Assembly (NCBI GenBank): GCA_028275365.1 | Contig: JAPWUU010000007.1 | Location: forward strand, 1-50,266 | DNA: 50,266 nucleotides | Reading direction: 5' to 3' | From: Candidatus Caldatribacterium sp. | Lineage (GTDB): Bacteria; Atribacterota; Atribacteria; Atribacterales; Caldatribacteriaceae | Part shown: positions 44,103 to 50,266 of the stretch, one piece after another | Layout of the letters: each line of letters begins with the position of its first letter | How positions within the stretch are numbered: position 1 is the first letter of the stretch | Translations under genes and position numbers: made by a program | The notes under the pieces: model-generated | Told to the model about the DNA's origin: nothing | Seen by the model: the letters and a program-made list of their open reading frames with translations, nothing else | Databases searched by the model: none

Positions 44103-45057
44103 GGAGGACCACCTGTCTCAAATATTCCTTCCCTGAAGGCGTGAGCACTCTCCCGCGCCTGGTTCGCGCCACAAAGCCCATTTTCACGAGGAAAGGTTCG
44201 TAGACCTCCTCAAGGGTATCCGGATCTTCTCCAAGGACCAGGGCAAGGCTCTCAATCCCCACCGGACCCCCAGCGTACTGCTCGCACAGCACCCGCAGAA
44301 AGCCTCGGTCCATCTTGGTCAATCCCCAGGCATCGACCTCAAGCTCGCGAAAGGTCTGCTCGACAATGCCACAGTCAAGGTGTTTCTGACCGAGGACCTC
44401 GGCAAAGTCCCGAACCCGACGGAGCAGGCGATTCGCCACCCGGGGTGTTCCCCGAGAGCGACGGGCAATAGCCTGTGCCGCCTCCTCTTCAATGGTCACC
44501 CCCAGAAGCTGAGCAGCCCTTGTGACGATGGCAGCAATCTCCTCATCGCTATAGAAGTCCAGACGTTCCACAATGCCAAACCTGTTGCGCAGCGGAGCAC
44601 TGAGAAGACCCACCCTTGTCGTGGCCCCGATGAGCGTGAAGGGGGGCAAATGAATCGCCACATCTCGGGCTGCCGGACCCTTCCCTATGAGCACGTGAAG
44701 GGTGAAATCCTCCATGGCTCCATAGAGAATCTCCTCGCACTGTTTGGGAAGGCGATGAATCTCATCGATGAACACTACATCGTACGGGGCAATGGCAGTG
44801 AGGGCTGCAGCGAGGTCCCCAGGACGGGTAAAAAGCGGACCGGAGAAACAGCGGATATCCCGCCCCAGCTCCCGGGCGATGATGTGGGCAAGAGTGGTTT
44901 TTCCAAGGCCCGGAGGGCCGTAGAAGAGCACGTGGTCCAAAGGCTCGTTGCGCAGGATAGCTGCTTGAATGTAGACTCGAAGATGTGCTACCACCGTTTT
45001 CTGACCGATGAACTCGTCAAGAGACCGGGGGCGCAGAGTTTCATCGTCCCGCTTCAT
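44092..45057 (-). CDS. ruvB: Holliday junction branch migration ATPase RuvB
   Basis: 321-aa AAA+ motor. RPRSLDEFIGQKTVVAHL, Walker A FYGPPGLGKTTLAH, Walker B DVVFIDEIHRL, sensor GATTRVGLLSAPLRNRFGI, and a winged-helix C-terminus with LDCGIVEQTFRELEVDAWGLTKMDRGFL and GPVGIESLA. ATGA overlap with ruvA. Confidence 0.97.
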   Translation of the reverse strand: MKRDDETLRPRSLDEFIGQKTVVAHLRVYIQAAILRNEPLDHVLFYGPPGLGKTTLAHIIARELGRDIRCFSGPLFTRPGDLAAALTAIAPYDVVFIDEIHRLPKQCEEILYGAMEDFTLHVLIGKGPAARDVAIHLPPFTLIGATTRVGLLSAPLRNRFGIVERLDFYSDEEIAAIVTRAAQLLGVTIEEEAAQAIARRSRGTPRVANRLLRRVRDFAEVLGQKHLDCGIVEQTFRELEVDAWGLTKMDRGFLRVLCEQYAGGPVGIESLALVLGEDPDTLEEVYEPFLVKMGFVARTRRGRVLTPSGKEYLRQVVLHEG

Positions 45058-45644
45058 CCACGTCCCCCCAACCGTGCAAGCGCCTGCTTGATAACCTCCT
45101 CGACATCCATGTTTCTACGCTCAACGTCCTGCCAGAGTACCGCAAAAACCCGGTTAACCTCCTGAGGCGTGTACCCCAGGCGGAAAAGCACCTCTTTTGC
45201 TTCCTCAAGGACCGCCCCCCGTGGAGAATCCACAGAAAACCCTGCCTCAAGAAGCAGCGGTCGAAGCTCCACAACAAGGCGCCTCGCAGTTTTACTACTC
45301 AGCCCTGTCCTTTCCTCAAGCTCCTGGACATCCTCTTCAAGCACGCAGCGCACAAGATCTTTCCAGTACAGACGCGAGAGAATCTTGAAGGCGGTGCGGT
45401 GGTTGATGCCTCGAACCTCCCGGAGGCTATCGAAAATCCTGCGCTCATCCTCTTCCTCAAATCCGTAGAGCACAAATTCCCCGCTCTCTCGCAGAAAAGA
45501 GCGGATGAAAAAACACCGCCTTTCGCCTTCCTCTCCCGGTCGTACAAAGGGAGTCACCCGGAGTCGGAAACCAAACCCTCCTGTTTCAAGAATCCATTCA
45601 TCCTTTTCCCTTCGCCGGACCTTGCCCCGAAGATAGTCAAACAT
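45054..45644 (-). CDS. ruvA: Holliday junction DNA-binding protein RuvA
   Basis: 196-aa junction-binding subunit: OB domain [30 protein letters not shown], two helix-hairpin-helix units (REVRGINHRTAFKILSRL, LEERTGLSSKTARRLVVEL) and the mobile C-terminal domain EEAKEVLFRLGYTPQEVNRV that contacts RuvB. ATG 45644 preferred on homology over GTG 45653. The sequence is more diverged than its partners. Overlaps ruvC by 8 nt. Confidence 0.93.
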   Translation of the reverse strand: MFDYLRGKVRRREKDEWILETGGFGFRLRVTPFVRPGEEGERRCFFIRSFLRESGEFVLYGFEEEDERRIFDSLREVRGINHRTAFKILSRLYWKDLVRCVLEEDVQELEERTGLSSKTARRLVVELRPLLLEAGFSVDSPRGAVLEEAKEVLFRLGYTPQEVNRVFAVLWQDVERRNMDVEEVIKQALARLGGRG

Positions 45645-46119
45645 CTCGCGCACTCAGGCGGAATGCGTGGCACACGGCAACGGCTACCGCATCAGCCACG
45701 TCGTCAGGTCCAGGAATATCGTCACAGCGAAGGATCTGGCGCACCATGTAGTTCACCTGGGGTTTTGTTGCCCGACCGTATCCCACAACTGCCTGCTTCA
45801 CCTCAAGAGGGGTGTACTCGTACACCGGAACCCCATGGAACGCAGCGCAAAGAAGTACCACACCCCGTGCCGCTCCCACTGAGAAGGCCGTTTTGGCATT
45901 GCGGTTGAAAAAGAGCTCCTCAAGCGCCACCTCCTGAGGGGCATAAAGGGCAAAGAGCGCCTCGAGGTCTTCAAAAAGCAACCGCAACCGCTCTGCCACA
46001 GAGAGACCCTGCGCTGTGGCAATGCAGCCTGCATGGAGCAAACGTAAAACCCCACGCTCGACCGCAAGAAGCCCAAAGCCCGTCAGAGCTATACCCGGGT
46101 CAATACCGAGTATCCTCAT
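45637..46119 (-). CDS. ruvC: Holliday junction resolvase RuvC
   Basis: 160-aa RNase H-fold endonuclease. Catalytic acids visible: Asp in [16 protein letters not shown], Glu in [17 protein letters not shown], and the Asp pair in [16 protein letters not shown]. Starts in ATGA overlap with yebC. Confidence 0.96.
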   Translation of the reverse strand: MRILGIDPGIALTGFGLLAVERGVLRLLHAGCIATAQGLSVAERLRLLFEDLEALFALYAPQEVALEELFFNRNAKTAFSVGAARGVVLLCAAFHGVPVYEYTPLEVKQAVVGYGRATKPQVNYMVRQILRCDDIPGPDDVADAVAVAVCHAFRLSARDV

Positions 46120-46868
46120 GAACTCTTGAGGGATTCAAGGAGCTCGTCCGCGATGTCGAAGTTCGCGTAAACTTCCTGGACGTCGTCGTGGTCCTCCAGG
46201 GCTTCAATCAGGGAGAGTACCTGCTGCGCCTGCTTCCCCTCAACGCTCACCGTGGTCTTCGGCACCATGGTAACCTGGGCAACGGCGTACTGCAGACCGC
46301 TTCTCTCGATGGCCTCCTTAACCCGCTCGAAATCCTCAGGGGTGGTGATGACGTCAAGGGTGGTCTCTGTAGAGCGGATATCCTCTGCTCCAGCGTCGAT
46401 GGCCACGGCCATGACCGTTTCTTCGTCGACCTTGTTCCTCTCAAAGCTTATGAGTCCTTTCCGCTCAAAAACCCAGGACACACAGCCCGTTTCTCCGAGA
46501 CTTCCACCATGTTTGCTGAAAAGGTGCCGGATCTCGGCAGTGGTGCGATTCCGGTTGTCCGTTGTGGCCTCCACCATGATGGCCACCCCCCCTGGACCGT
46601 ATCCTTCATAGACGATTTCTTCATAAGCCACGCCTTCAAGTTCTCCGGTTCCTTTCTTGATGGCCTTTTCGATGTTCTCCTGGGGCATGTTCATCTCTCG
46701 AGCCTTCTGAATAGCGAGGCGAAGACGCGGGTTATTTTCAGGATTTCCGCCACCCTGGCGGGCTGCAACAGTGATCAGGCGGATGAGCTTGGAGAATGCC
46801 TTACCCCGCTCAAGGTCAGTTTTTGCCTTTTTGTGTTTTATCTGAGCCCACTTTGAATGTCCAGACAT
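46116..46868 (-). CDS. yebC: YebC/PmpR-family protein
   Basis: 250-aa cytoplasmic protein starting [25 protein letters not shown], then [56 protein letters not shown] and FERKGLISF. The family is annotated as a regulator and more recently as a translation factor acting on proline stretches. ATG 46868 has GGAGGGT upstream. First gene of the ruv-que-sec run. Confidence 0.95.
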   Translation of the reverse strand: MSGHSKWAQIKHKKAKTDLERGKAFSKLIRLITVAARQGGGNPENNPRLRLAIQKAREMNMPQENIEKAIKKGTGELEGVAYEEIVYEGYGPGGVAIMVEATTDNRNRTTAEIRHLFSKHGGSLGETGCVSWVFERKGLISFERNKVDEETVMAVAIDAGAEDIRSTETTLDVITTPEDFERVKEAIERSGLQYAVAQVTMVPKTTVSVEGKQAQQVLSLIEALEDHDDVQEVYANFDIADELLESLKSS

Positions 46869-46904
46869 ACCCTCCAACGCTCCTTACTGGTGGTGTCAAG
46901 AGTT

Positions 46905-46932
46905 ATTGTACCACACTCCGCGAAAAGGCCAA
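46905..46932 (-). promoter_or_regulatory. promoter of the yebC-ruv-que-sec run
   Basis: TTGGCC (46932-46927), 16-nt spacer, TACAAT (46910-46905) on the minus strand, about 30 nt after the rRNA terminator and 37 nt before the yebC start. Confidence 0.55.
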
Positions 46933-46960
46933 AGATGAAGCCCCCTCGACCCCAGAGCAC

Positions 46961-46997
46961 AAAAAAACCTGGGAAGGTGTTACCCTCCCAGGTTTTT
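46961..46997 (-). terminator. rRNA operon terminator
   Basis: On the minus strand CCTGGGAGGGT-AAC-ACCTTCCCAGG (46992-46968, 11 pairs with one G-T) followed by seven T (46967-46961), just after the 5S end. The five A bases before the stem make it usable in the other direction too. Confidence 0.88.
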
Positions 46998-47001
46998 CTT
47001 T

Positions 47002-47188
47002 TCCCGGCAGCGTCCTACTTTCCCGCCCAGTTTGCGAGAGCAGTATCATCGGCGCTGGAGGGCTTAACGCAGGGTCCCCAAAAAGTCCTGTGACTTTTTG
47101 GGGTGCCCACTCCGGGTTCGGAATGGTTCCGGGTGTTTCCGGGTTCGGAATGGTTCCGGGTGTTTCCCCTCCGCTATGGCCACCGGGA
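47002..47188 (-). rRNA. rrf: 5S rRNA, expanded to about 187 nt
   Basis: On the minus strand the terminal helix (TCCCGGTGGC with GCTGCCGGGA), CATAGCGG, GTTAAGCCCTCCAGCGCCGATGATACTGC and GGGAAAGTAGGACGC are ordinary 5S sequence. Two extra blocks interrupt the helix III/loop C arm: a 27-nt unit AAACACCCGGAACCATTCCG plus AACCCGG occurs twice in perfect tandem (47165-47139 and 47138-47112), and 42 nt follow (47110-47069), built around a 12-bp stem CCCCAAAAAGTC/GACTTTTTGGGG with an ACAG loop. Without one repeat and the insert the gene would be about 118 nt. It lies between 23S rRNA and the operon terminator. Confidence 0.93.
47112..47165 (-). repeat. perfect tandem duplication of a 27-nt 5S rRNA segment
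   Basis: Copies at 47112-47138 and 47139-47165 are identical. The unit corresponds to about positions 25-51 of E. coli 5S rRNA: the 5' strand of helix III, loop C and most of the 3' strand of helix III. Confidence 0.95.
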
Positions 47189-47230
47189 GACCTTTCTCTC
47201 TGGGGAAGCATCCTGCGATGAAGCCTTTGC

Positions 47231-50242
<3,012 letters not shown>

Positions 50243-50266
50243 GCAAACCTTGCACTCTGGCAGGAT

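Overview
The window looks like chromosome of a GC-rich, anaerobic and probably thermophilic, deep-branching bacterium. The evidence is a ferredoxin-dependent 2-oxoacid oxidoreductase, an archaeal-type Prx6 peroxiredoxin, a Dps-like ferritin of the archaeal DPSL type, an archaeal-looking phosphohexomutase, a large SRP RNA with an Alu domain, and gene orders shared with Firmicutes, Thermotogota and related candidate phyla such as Atribacterota. I cannot fix the taxon by eye; the complete 23S rRNA would settle it. Genes are tightly packed, often overlapping by 4-50 nt, with many GTG/TTG starts. No phage, IS element or CRISPR array is visible.

Layout. 1-3.2 kb: araD (cut by the window edge) and a flavodoxin on the minus strand, divergent from a PAS-LuxR regulator and an Old-Yellow-Enzyme-family reductase. 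3.1-10.35 kb (minus): dppBCDF-dppA peptide importer, then mutY, a DsrE protein and a small CBS protein. 10.4-12.33 kb (minus): a peroxide-defence operon, perR-prx-dpsL-cytochrome b5-like. 12.6-15.6 kb (plus): pstS-pstC-pstA behind a Pho-box-like promoter but without pstB, then tRNA-Thr. 16.0-20.5 kb (minus): a carbohydrate ABC importer (two permeases, binding protein) followed by a LacI-type regulator. 20.5-26.5 kb (minus): tRNA-Ser, SRP RNA, dnaX, ybaB, recR, porC, porD, porA, porB, closed by a strong terminator. 26.6-29.8 kb (plus): glutaredoxin, ferredoxin:thioredoxin-reductase-like protein and a znuABC-type metal importer. 29.7-31.9 kb: GAF-ANTAR regulator and phosphohexomutase. 31.85-46.9 kb (minus): a superoperon-like run yebC-ruvC-ruvA-ruvB-queH-DUF2905-spoIID-queA-tgt-yajC-secD-secF-recJ-apt-rel-dtd-MBL. 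47.0-50.25 kb (minus): 5S and 23S rRNA.

The most unusual object is the 5S rRNA. It is about 187 nt instead of about 117, because a 27-nt segment covering most of the helix III/loop C arm is perfectly duplicated in tandem and a 42-nt hairpin-forming insert follows immediately. Other points to look at: a Pst importer without its ATPase but with four 11-bp-phased Pho-box half-sites; a PerR operon that includes a b5-like haem protein; MutY with a degenerate 8-oxoG-recognition motif; a probable CTG start for the (p)ppGpp synthetase; promoters that place the +1 at or next to the start codon (leaderless dppB and the sugar permease); and an 11-bp inverted repeat flanking the sugar-transporter promoter.
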